This document shows positions 1 to 5,355 of a stretch of DNA of 17,261 bases, piece by piece. The stretch is from Gammaproteobacteria bacterium (GTDB lineage Bacteria; Pseudomonadota; Gammaproteobacteria; Arenicellales; JAANXG01): contig JAANXG010000002.1 of the NCBI GenBank assembly GCA_018263405.1, positions 14,696-31,956 of the forward strand, given 5' to 3'. The notes under the pieces were generated by a model. That model was given only the letters and a program-made list of their open reading frames with translations. It made no database searches and had not been told where the DNA came from. The first letter of the stretch is position 1. Every line of letters begins with the position of its first letter. A program made the position numbers and the translations under genes.

Positions 1-82
1 CGAGCAGAAGCAGGCCGATCACCATCGCTACGAGCAGTTCGATCAGCGAGAAACCTTTGGTTCTTTTTACAAGAAATGTCAC
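1..82 (-). CDS. pilW: PilW-like minor type IV pilin, N-terminal fragment (cut by window edge)
   Basis: Only the first 27 codons are in the window; the gene runs off the left edge. The visible protein has a short basic leader ending in K-R-T-K-G, followed by FSLIELLVAMVIGLLLL. This is the type IV prepilin signature: PilD cleaves after Gly, Glu is at +5 of the mature protein, then comes a hydrophobic helix. The proposed GTG start overlaps the TGA stop of the upstream pilV (GTGA), so the two genes are translationally coupled. PilW is assigned from this signature and from its place right after pilV, as in other gammaproteobacterial minor-pilin operons. PilW, PilV, PilX and PilE prime pilus assembly in the inner membrane. 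The identity rests on position; any pseudopilin would start similarly. Confidence 0.7.
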   Translation of the reverse strand, partial: MTFLVKRTKGFSLIELLVAMVIGLLLL

Positions 83-558
83 AGGACGACACTCATGGAC
101 ATTTGCTGAATACGGAGTTCGTCCAGCTCCGCCGAGGTGAGACTGCCCGGGTCGAAATCGTCGTCGCGCCGGCCGGCCGGCCGTTCCTGCCAACTGAGGT
201 TGACCGTTACGACACCGGTTGAACCGTTAACGGAGATGGAGCCGTCGCCGCTCGGCAGCGTTTCTTGTATATGTCCGTACCAGCAGTGCCTGTCGTTGTC
301 CGCGTCCGGGGCGCCCGTAACGGTGCAGCTCGACGGATTGGGAGAGAAGGAAGCGGTGTCGTAGGATGCGGCGTCGCCCGAATTCAGGCGCATACGATCG
401 ATAATGTCGCCGGTCAATATCGAAGCCTGGGTGCGGGAATAGGCGCTGGTGTTCAGTTGCATGCCCTGGGCTTGAAGAAAAGCCAGCCCCATCAATCCAA
501 TGGACAGAATCGCCAGGGTGACGAGGACCTCCACCAACGAGAAACCGCCTTGAAACAC
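79..558 (-). CDS. pilV: PilV-like minor type IV pilin (type IV pilus modification protein)
   Basis: This is a minor pilin, processed by prepilin peptidase and placed in the initiation complex of type IV pili. From the GTG at 558 the protein is 159 residues with leader MFQGG, then FSLVEVLVTLAILSIGLMGL: cleavage after Gly5, Glu at +5, a hydrophobic N-terminal helix and the LQAQG continuation typical of PilV. The C-terminal part has Cys residues (SSCTV, HCWYG) usual for this family, and length matches. The reading frame is open further up to 729, but that would put about 60 residues before the cleavage site, far longer than known leaders, and that extension looks non-coding. I therefore chose the GTG, although no strong Shine-Dalgarno precedes it. 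It is the first gene of the operon here; the usual fimT neighbour is missing because the next gene upstream is transcribed away. Confidence 0.82.
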   Translation of the reverse strand: MFQGGFSLVEVLVTLAILSIGLMGLAFLQAQGMQLNTSAYSRTQASILTGDIIDRMRLNSGDAASYDTASFSPNPSSCTVTGAPDADNDRHCWYGHIQETLPSGDGSISVNGSTGVVTVNLSWQERPAGRRDDDFDPGSLTSAELDELRIQQMSMSVVL

Positions 559-971
559 TGCATCATGCGGCGCACAAAAGCCGCCGTTCGTCGCCGATGA
601 ACGGTATTTATATACCGACTGAAAGTAAGACGAACGGTGCATTGTTGTCGATGAATGGTATTGTTTACCAGATGATCGGTCAAGCATCGGCATCCTGAAA
701 TTCAGTTTATTGGGAAGATTTAGCGTCAATTCTATTCCCGGCTTGAACGATTTTCGAAATTTTCAAGGGTTTTCGTACTCCACTATTAAAAGTGTAGCCG
801 CGTCGTTCACAAACGCCAATGTATTGGGGGCCGGTCCGCCGGTCCGCCACTCTTATTTGTGCAGCGCAACAATTGATGTCGACCTTTGGGAACGTAATCG
901 GGTCGGGAACAGGGCACCGCCCGGAGTGTGTTAAACTTAGAACGAGTCTAAAGATTGCGATTAACCAGCTT
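559..971. other. Intergenic region between pilV and the Fur-family gene
   Basis: I see no convincing gene in these 413 bases. The minus-strand frame of pilV stays open to 729 but its product does not resemble a leader or a domain. Short symmetric sites are present: CGGTAT-TTAT-ATACCG at 602-617 about 45 bases upstream of the pilV start, a CTTGAA/TTCAAG dyad with 14-base spacer at 742-767, CCAAT-GT-ATTGG at 816-827, and a tandem CCGGTCCG repeat at 831-846. These could be operators or promoter parts of the two divergent genes, but none matches a motif I can name. The ICE-like dyad at 937-951 is listed separately. Confidence 0.5.
937..951. promoter_or_regulatory. ICE-like dyad, candidate autoregulatory operator of the Irr-type regulator
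   Basis: The site TTAGAACGAGTCTAA fits a 6-3-6 inverted repeat TTAGAA-N3-TTCTAA with a single mismatch. That is the form I recall for the iron control element bound by Irr in alphaproteobacteria. It ends 20 bases before the ATG of the Fur-family gene, where binding would block transcription or initiation. Assignment is inference from symmetry and position. Confidence 0.45.
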
Positions 972-1394
972 ATGCGCAGATCCCGGCCGGAACATGAATC
1001 CATAGACGAAACGTTGCGTGCGTGCGGCATCATTCCCACGGCGCAACGGGTTCGGATTGGCCGAATGGTTTTGACGCGACCGACGCACTTTTCCGCCGAG
1101 CAACTTTACGAACGCGTCAACCTGGCGGGCAACCACGTATCGAAAGCGACCGTCTACAACACACTGGGGTTGTTCGTGGAAAAAGATCTGTTGAGACGGG
1201 TTCTCGTGGGCACCGGTAAAGTGTTCTACGATTCCAATATGACCGCGCACCATCATTTCTATGACGTCGAGTCGGGCGAACTGGGAGACATCGACGCCGG
1301 TGAAATCGAGATCCGTGCACTGCCGAAAACGGCGGACGACGTTCAAATCGAGGGAATCGATGTGGTAGTTCGGGTTCGCCGAGCAGCCTCTTAA
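972..1394 (+). CDS. Fur-superfamily transcriptional regulator, Irr-like
   Basis: The 140-residue protein is a Fur-type winged-helix repressor. The DNA-binding part spans about residues 10-85, with PTAQRVRIGRMVL, SAEQLYERV and the recognition helix VSKATVYNTLGLF (56-68). The dimerisation and ligand part carries a His triplet in TAHHHFYDVESGELGDI (91-107) and ends in DVVVRVRR. There is only one Cys (residue 18) and no CxxC pair, so the structural zinc site of classical Fur is absent. HHH, the DxxSxELxDI pattern and the VVVRxRR ending match Irr, the haem-responsive branch of the family; the N-terminal Cys-Pro haem motif of Bradyrhizobium Irr is not present. ATG 972 is the first usable in-frame start near the domain, without a clear ribosome binding site. 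It likely controls iron, haem or peroxide genes. PerR-like function is the main alternative. Confidence 0.88.
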   Translation: MRRSRPEHESIDETLRACGIIPTAQRVRIGRMVLTRPTHFSAEQLYERVNLAGNHVSKATVYNTLGLFVEKDLLRRVLVGTGKVFYDSNMTAHHHFYDVESGELGDIDAGEIEIRALPKTADDVQIEGIDVVVRVRRAAS

Positions 1395-1457
1395 CCATTA
1401 CCATTCACGGCGGCTTAGGGCTCGCGCAAAAATAACTTCGATTCTATTAGGGTGATT

Positions 1458-1536
1458 GTATTAGGGTGACAGTTAACTTAATTCGGCCAATTAAACATTT
1501 GTTGGGAGTAAATTAAGTTAACTGTCACCTTAATAC
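1458..1536. repeat. 79-bp inverted-repeat element (REP/MITE-like)
   Basis: Arms 1458-1483 and 1511-1536 are inverted copies of 26 bases with one mismatch (G1464 against T1530); the inner 19 bases (1465-1483 and 1511-1529) pair perfectly and contain GGTGACAGTTAACTTAATT. The 27-base centre (1484-1510) is AT-rich and non-coding. A partial extra copy of the outer end, TATTAGGGTGA, sits at 1445-1455, 14 bases before the same string at 1459-1469. It has no T-tract, so it is not an ordinary terminator of the upstream regulator. It resembles REP-type elements mobilised in trans by RAYT transposases, but no such gene is in the window. Confidence 0.75.
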
Positions 1537-1546
1537 CACGTACAAT
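1518..1546 (+). promoter_or_regulatory. Candidate sigma-70 promoter for tRNA-Thr
   Basis: TTAACT (1518-1523), 17 bases, then TACAAT (1541-1546) fits a sigma-70 promoter. It is followed by a GC-rich stretch (GCGCCCCC), the discriminator typical of stringently controlled stable-RNA promoters. Transcription would start near 1553, just before the mature tRNA 5' end at 1559. The -35 hexamer lies inside the right arm of the inverted-repeat element. Confidence 0.45.
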
Positions 1547-1558
1547 TGCGCCCCCTGG

Positions 1559-1634
1559 GCCAGTGTAGCTCAGCTGGTAGAGCAGCCGATTCGTAATCGG
1601 CAGGTCGGAGGTTCGACTCCTCTCGCTGGCACCA
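1559..1634 (+). tRNA. tRNA-Thr (anticodon CGT)
   Basis: The 76 bases fold into a full cloverleaf. The acceptor arm is GCCAGTG against CGCTGGC (one G-U pair). The D arm is GCTC/GAGC with loop AGCTGGTA. The anticodon arm is GCCGA/TCGGC with loop TTCGTAA, giving anticodon CGT, which reads the ACG threonine codon. The variable loop is AGGTC. The T arm is GGAGG/CCTCT with loop TTCGACT. Discriminator A and CCA are encoded (1631-1634). No integrase or attachment-site duplication is seen next to it. Confidence 0.97.
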
Positions 1635-1685
1635 CCTTCCGAAGCTCGACATGGCGTGCATTCGGAATGGGTTGCGGCTGCGTGA

Positions 1686-2117
1686 TTATCGCAAGCGGTC
1701 GAGGTGTTTTATGGTAAACCGGTAGGGAGAATTGCGTTGTCCGATGATGATTTCGCTATCGTCATGCAGACTTACCCAGCCCTTTTTGTCGTGTCCGCCC
1801 GCGGACTGCCCGTCGACGTGCGTACCGCACGCACTGCCGCGGTCGTAAACCCGGAATTCGCCCTTTGAAGTCTTTTCGATCCGCAGATGTTCGCGTGAGA
1901 TGTTCAACAATTCGGCGTCGTCTATCAGGTACAGATCATTGTTTGAATCCGCGCCGCCTTTGCGGCGCTCCATGTACAGCAGTTCGCCATTTACCATTGC
2001 AACCCGTGACTCACGGCCGATCCGAAAAGGAAGACAATCGATTTCGAAATACTCTCGGTCGCCTAAAGCAAGTTTTGCTTCATCGGTCAAGGCAATAAGT
2101 AAGGGCCAATCGGCCAT
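1686..2117 (-). CDS. Orphan FHA-domain protein
   Basis: This small cytoplasmic protein (143 residues from the chosen start) is almost entirely one forkhead-associated domain, a phosphothreonine-peptide binding module. Visible signatures in order: FRIGRES (the GR of the first conserved loop), DDAELLNISREHLRI (the SxxH block), and VYDRGSACGTHVDG (the G-T-x-V-D-G turn), followed by VSLHDDSEIIIGQ and YRFTI. I start at ATG 2117 because the protein MADWPLLIALTD leads straight into the domain; an upstream ATG at 2171 would add 18 residues that look non-coding. No kinase, phosphatase or secretion gene lies next to it, so the partner is unknown. It faces away from ampD across a MITE. Function is not assigned beyond phosphopeptide recognition. 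Confidence 0.82.
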   Translation of the reverse strand: MADWPLLIALTDEAKLALGDREYFEIDCLPFRIGRESRVAMVNGELLYMERRKGGADSNNDLYLIDDAELLNISREHLRIEKTSKGEFRVYDRGSACGTHVDGQSAGGHDKKGWVSLHDDSEIIIGQRNSPYRFTIKHLDRLR

Positions 2118-2504
2118 ATTCCAATATAATCCGTATAATTTGGGTTTGCAGAAAACTCCGATCCGGTACATTCCAAGCTGTTTGAACCGCGCTTGTATGC
2201 ACTAAATCTCGGAGCTCCGCGGGCATCGTTTCATGGTGCAATCATCCCATTATATAAGCGATTTCCCAATAGACAAAGTAAGGTGCCCTAGGAGCCTGTC
2301 GGACTTAGGGGATCGTAGCGAGGTAGGTGGGAAATCGAGACCAATTTTTCGATTTATTGAGGCGAATAGCCAGCTATTTAACGAAATAAATCGGGAAAGT
2401 GGGCCGATCTCCCGCCGCCGCAGTAGATTCATCCTAAGTCCGACAGGCTCCTAGAGTTAATTCGACCGTTCGTTTCCAAACTTTAGCGCGAGCCTTTAGT
2501 CGAG
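2118..2504. other. Intergenic region between the FHA gene and ampD, mostly a MITE
   Basis: The 387 bases between these divergent genes hold no gene. About 166 bases are the palindromic element described separately. The rest includes two adjacent TATAAT strings on the plus strand (2125-2130 and 2134-2139) with no good -35 box, and an AT-rich stretch before ampD. An open frame at 2233-2454 is only the inside of the palindrome. Confidence 0.6.
2288..2454. mobile_element. Palindromic MITE with 18-bp terminal repeats and CTAG flanks
   Basis: Terminal inverted repeats at 2292-2309 (GAGCCTGTCGGACTTAGG) and 2433-2450 are exact complements over 18 bases. Both ends are flanked by CTAG (2288-2291 and 2451-2454), which fits a 4-bp target duplication. 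The inside is also symmetric about the same centre (2371): GGTGGGAAATCG with CGATCTCCCGCC, CGATTTATT (2350-2358) with AATAAATCG (2385-2393), and AATAGC with GCTATT at the tip. The whole 159-bp element could form one long hairpin. It encodes nothing. CTAG duplication is typical of the IS5 group, so such a transposase is the likely helper; none is present here. Confidence 0.85.
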
Positions 2505-3056
2505 ATGCAACACAACAACCGAACCGGGCGCTTGAGCGGCGCCAAGTGGGTACCGTCCATGAACTATGACGAGAGGCCGCTTGGCGTGCGAATCGACGCG
2601 GTCGTTATCCACTGCATCAGCTTACCCCCCGGGCAGTACGGCGGGGATGACATAGAGCGGTTTTTCTGCAATCGGTTGGATCACGGGACCCATCCTTACT
2701 TTGAACGGATTCGCGGCGTACGGGTATCGGCGCATTTTCTGATCAAGCGGAAAGGGGAGCTGGTGCAGTTCGTATCGACACTGAAACGAGCCTGGCACGC
2801 GGGGCGGTCGGTGCTCGACGGAACCGCCGACGCCAATAATTTTTCAATTGGCGTCGAACTCGAGGGTGTTGACGACGATGTTTACACCGACTTTCAGTAC
2901 CGGAGTTTGGCGTCTTTAACGCGCGCGTTGATGGCGGCTTTCCCGGGGATCGATAAACAGAGGATCGCCGGGCATTGCGATATCGCTCCGGATCGGAAAA
3001 CGGATCCCGGCCCAATGTTCGACTGGAAACGTTTCCATCGTGATGCGCTCGTTTAG
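2505..3056 (+). CDS. ampD: 1,6-anhydro-N-acetylmuramyl-L-alanine amidase AmpD
   Basis: This is a cytoplasmic zinc amidase that removes the stem peptide from anhydro-muropeptides during peptidoglycan recycling, and so keeps the AmpR inducer of beta-lactamase low. The 183-residue protein follows the AmpD pattern along its length. VIHCISLPPGQYGG has the first zinc His (36), RVSAHFLI and GELVQFV are in the core, WHAGRS precedes NNFSIGVELEG with the catalytic Glu120, and GHCDIAPDRKTDPGPMFDW gives His157, Lys165 and Asp167. There is no signal peptide, which separates it from periplasmic AmiD types. The 3' end overlaps the next gene by 14 bases, suggesting coupled translation. No ampE follows, unlike E. 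coli. Confidence 0.97.
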   Translation: MQHNNRTGRLSGAKWVPSMNYDERPLGVRIDAVVIHCISLPPGQYGGDDIERFFCNRLDHGTHPYFERIRGVRVSAHFLIKRKGELVQFVSTLKRAWHAGRSVLDGTADANNFSIGVELEGVDDDVYTDFQYRSLASLTRALMAAFPGIDKQRIAGHCDIAPDRKTDPGPMFDWKRFHRDALV

Positions 3057-3954
3057 ATTCCGCCGGTTTCTGGCGTTGACAGGATTGTTGGCGGTTTCAG
3101 GAGCAGCGTGGCCTCTAGCGGTCAAGGACGACCGTGGTGTAACAGTGACCCTGGAAGCGCCGGCCAAACGTGTAGTTAGTCTGGCACCGTCTATTACCGA
3201 ACTTGTCTTTGCGGTGGGGGCGGGCGATCGGTTGATCGCCGTCAGTGAATTCAGCGATTATCCACCCCCGGCTCGCAAGTTGCCCCGGGTCGCGAATGCC
3301 TTCAGTGTGAACGTGGAAAAACTGCTGGTACTGGAACCCGATTTAGTCATAAGTTGGCAAAGCGGTGTAAATCCGCGGGTGAGTAAGCGCCTTGAAAGTA
3401 TTGGCATTCCGGTTTTCGTACTGGAGCCGCGCGAGATCGGCGATGTCCCGCGGACACTTCGGCGCGTTGGGCGCCTGTTGGGCGCCGGTAAAGCGGCTGA
3501 CGACCAAGCACGGGCGTTTGCACGTTCTATTGACGGTATACGGGATCAATATGCCGATCGCGACACCGTCCGCGTTTTTTACCAGGTTGCCCGGCATCCG
3601 TTGATGACCCTCAATGGCCGGCATATGGTGACGGCATTATTGGAGCTGTGCGGCGGCAGTAATGTGTTTCACCGCTTGACCCCCATTGCTCCCGTCGTCA
3701 ACCGGGAGCAGGTATTGGCGCGGGATCCGGAAGTAATACTAATCAGTTCCACTATCCGGCGTTCGGCCGATTTGATCGACTTTTGGTTTCGTTATCCGTC
3801 TATTTCAGCGGTGCGGCTTACCAACGTATATCTGGTGGAGTCGGACTTGATTAACCGACAAACGCCCAGGCTGGTGGAGGGGGCGCGGCAGATATGCAAC
3901 CGCTTGGACCGGGCACGCGCAAAACTGGCGGGACAGGCGGATCGTCGCGAATAG
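3043..3954 (+). CDS. btuF: BtuF-like periplasmic cobalamin-binding protein
   Basis: This is a substrate-binding protein of the helical-backbone (TroA/BtuF) class, expected to capture vitamin B12 in the periplasm for an ABC importer. The 303 residues begin with a signal peptide (basic MRSFRFRRF, then hydrophobic LALTGLLAVSGAAW). The mature part shows KRVVSLAPSITELVFAVG, SEFSDYPPPARKLPRVANAF, LEPDLVISWQSG, VRVFYQVARHPLMTLNG, LELCGGSNVF, VNREQVLARDPEVILIS and a C-terminal RLVEGARQICNRL, the same order of blocks as E. coli BtuF. ATG 3043 is used; a GTG lies one codon earlier. It overlaps ampD by 14 bases and converges on a cobalamin adenosyltransferase gene, which supports B12 rather than haem or siderophore as ligand. 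No btuC, btuD or btuB is in the window. Confidence 0.88.
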   Translation: MRSFRFRRFLALTGLLAVSGAAWPLAVKDDRGVTVTLEAPAKRVVSLAPSITELVFAVGAGDRLIAVSEFSDYPPPARKLPRVANAFSVNVEKLLVLEPDLVISWQSGVNPRVSKRLESIGIPVFVLEPREIGDVPRTLRRVGRLLGAGKAADDQARAFARSIDGIRDQYADRDTVRVFYQVARHPLMTLNGRHMVTALLELCGGSNVFHRLTPIAPVVNREQVLARDPEVILISSTIRRSADLIDFWFRYPSISAVRLTNVYLVESDLINRQTPRLVEGARQICNRLDRARAKLAGQADRRE

Positions 3955-3993
3955 ATTCGCTCGAGCGCGCGTGCAGACAACTTTTCCGATGGT

Positions 3994-4545
3994 TTAGTGG
4001 TCTCGCGCTCTATTCCACTGCACATCGGGGCTCCCCGCGGCTTTGTTCAGGTAGCGAGCGAGTACGAAAAGGTAATCCGAAAGGCGGTTTAAGTACCGCC
4101 GTGGAATTTCGGTCCGCTTCGTTTCCCGTGTCAAGGCGACAACGCATCGTTCCGCCCGCCGGCACACCGAACGGGCGAGATGACACCAGGCGGCGGCACG
4201 CGTGCCGCCGGGCAGGATAAACTCTTTAAGCGGCTCAAGCCCGGAGTTCAATTTGTCCAGTTCCTCTTCCAGGGTCTCGATGGCTTTTGCGTCGATGAGT
4301 CGATAACCGGGGATGCTGAGTTCGCCCCCGAGGTCGAATAGGTTGTGCTGTATATCGGAGAGCACTTCGTCAATGTCGGGGGGTAGTTTTTCTGTGCGGA
4401 TCAAACCCAGGGTGCTGTTGAGTTCATCCACCGCGCCCATCGTCACGACACGCGGATCGTCTTTTTCTATGCGGGAGCCGTCCCCGAGACCGGTAGAGCC
4501 GTCGTCGCCCGTGCGCGTATAGATTTTGGATAGCCGGTTTCCCAT
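3994..4545 (-). CDS. PduO-type ATP:cob(I)alamin adenosyltransferase
   Basis: This enzyme transfers the adenosyl group of ATP to cob(I)alamin, making coenzyme B12. The 183-residue protein shows the PduO/MMAB signature: IYTRTGDDGSTGLGDGSRI near the N-terminus (ATP-binding loop), RVVTMGAVDELNSTLGLI, QHNLFDLGGELSIPG, LPGGTRAAAWCHLARSVCRRAER and RRYLNRLSDYLFVLARYLN at the C-terminus. It is unrelated to the CobA/CobO family of the same activity. It lies 43 bases downstream of lexA on the same strand and could share its transcript. Together with the convergent BtuF-like gene it points to B12 uptake and activation. Nothing appears truncated. Confidence 0.95.
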   Translation of the reverse strand: MGNRLSKIYTRTGDDGSTGLGDGSRIEKDDPRVVTMGAVDELNSTLGLIRTEKLPPDIDEVLSDIQHNLFDLGGELSIPGYRLIDAKAIETLEEELDKLNSGLEPLKEFILPGGTRAAAWCHLARSVCRRAERCVVALTRETKRTEIPRRYLNRLSDYLFVLARYLNKAAGSPDVQWNRARDH

Positions 4546-4588
4546 GTCAGTAAGCCCGCTTGCAGTGTATCGAGAATTAATGTGGCAT

Positions 4589-5206
4589 TCAGGGTCCGGA
4601 GAGCCGGTCCCGAATTACCCCGACACCTAGACCTTCGATTGTCATTTCCTGCTTTTTGAGATCCACGACGATAGGATCGAAATCCGGATTCGCCGATATC
4701 AAACGCACCGTGTTTTCCCGACGTTTGAAACGCTTGACCGTTACTTCATTGTTAACCCGGGCGACCACGATCTGACCGTTGGCGACATCCCGAGTCCGGT
4801 GAACCGCTAACAGATCGCCGTCGAGGATCCCGGCGTCACGCATGCTCGCCCCTTTGACTTTGAGCAAGTAGTCCGCCCGTGGCCGAAACGCATCCGCCCC
4901 AACCTGCAAGTGGTCGAAAATATGTTCCTGTGCGAGTATTGGCGCCCCCGCCGCGACGCGGCCCACGACCGGCAGAATGCCGGGGAGGTGCCGGGTGGCG
5001 TGCACACGGATGCCCCGTGACATACCGGGCATCAGGGAGATGGCGCCCTTCTTATCCAGCGCTTTGAGGTGATCCTCCGCTGCGTTAGCGGAACGGAAAC
5101 CCATGTACGCCGCTATCTCCGCCCGGGTGGGCGGCATCCCCGTTTTATTGCTGTGGCGGACTATGAACTCGAGAATCTGTTGTTGACGATTAGTCAGCGT
5201 TTCCAA
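4589..5206 (-). CDS. lexA: LexA, SOS-response repressor
   Basis: The repressor binds SOS boxes and is inactivated by RecA-stimulated self-cleavage after DNA damage. The 205-residue protein has the winged-helix domain at the N-terminus (LTNRQQQILEFI, MPPTRAEIA, NAAEDHLKALDKKGAI), the cleavage bond Ala86-Gly87 in GRVAAGAPILA, the nucleophile Ser121 in KVKGASMRDAGI and the general-base Lys158 in VTVKRF. The N-terminus aligns with E. coli LexA only if translation starts at the TTG at 5206; no in-frame ATG exists nearby upstream, and a weak GGGTGG lies about 12 bases ahead. An SOS box at 5236-5251 indicates autoregulation. Its neighbours, infA upstream and pduO downstream, are not the usual recA, sulA or dinF partners. 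Confidence 0.97.
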   Translation of the reverse strand: METLTNRQQQILEFIVRHSNKTGMPPTRAEIAAYMGFRSANAAEDHLKALDKKGAISLMPGMSRGIRVHATRHLPGILPVVGRVAAGAPILAQEHIFDHLQVGADAFRPRADYLLKVKGASMRDAGILDGDLLAVHRTRDVANGQIVVARVNNEVTVKRFKRRENTVRLISANPDFDPIVVDLKKQEMTIEGLGVGVIRDRLSGP

Positions 5207-5235
5207 TACGACATACCACCCGGGTCGTTGGGTGG

Positions 5236-5251
5236 CTGTAATTTTATCCAG
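5236..5251 (-). promoter_or_regulatory. SOS box (LexA operator) of lexA
   Basis: CTGTAATTTTATCCAG has the CTG-N10-CAG core of the gammaproteobacterial LexA box, with one departure (CCAG instead of ACAG) from CTGT-N8-ACAG. Read on the minus strand, it encloses TAAAAT, a plausible -10 box, so LexA binding would occlude the promoter. It lies 30 bases upstream of the lexA start. Confidence 0.8.
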
Positions 5252-5269
5252 TTATGCGGTTGATTGCAT

Positions 5270-5308
5270 CCCCGCCTCCACAAGATCGTCGGGATTGCCC
5301 GCGCTTTT
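5270..5308 (+). repeat. Dispersed intergenic repeat, copy A
   Basis: This is one of three ungapped, related 39-base sequences in the window, all in the same orientation. Shared blocks are CCCCaCCTCCACAAGATCG, a variable stretch of six bases, and TTGCCCGgaCTTTT. Copy A matches copy C at 29 of 39 positions and copy B at 27. It lies between infA and lexA and ends 18 bases upstream of the lexA SOS box. Confidence 0.6.
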
Positions 5309-5355
5309 CGAGAAACTACTCTCTTTGTCGATAAGGGAGGCGGCAGCGGCGGGTG

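Noticed and set aside
559..729. N-terminal extension of pilV as coding sequence
   Set aside because: It would put about 57 extra residues before the prepilin leader, with no conserved feature and low-complexity Ser/Tyr/Arg content.
1458..1536. Inverted repeat as intrinsic terminator of the Irr-like gene
   Set aside because: The stem is AT-rich with a 27-base loop and no T-tract; a mobile or REP-like repeat fits better.
1559..1634. tRNA-Thr as an integration site of a genomic island
   Set aside because: No integrase, no duplicate of the tRNA 3' end and no cargo genes follow; the adjacent genes are ordinary.
1637..1667. TTCCGAA/TTCGGAA repeat after the tRNA as terminator
   Set aside because: It is a seven-base stem with a 17-base loop and no T-run, too weak to call.
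2233..2454. Open reading frames of 60-73 codons on both strands upstream of ampD
   Set aside because: They lie inside the palindromic MITE; symmetry makes both strands look open, and neither product resembles a protein.
3958..3967. CGCTCGAGCG palindrome between btuF and pduO
   Set aside because: Ten-base palindromes of this composition are expected by chance in GC-rich DNA; there is no loop or T-tract for a terminator.
5270..5308. Repeat copy A as a DnaA box or the lexA promoter itself
   Set aside because: TTGTGGAgg differs from the DnaA box, and copies B and C lie near genes without an SOS link, so it is not specific to lexA.
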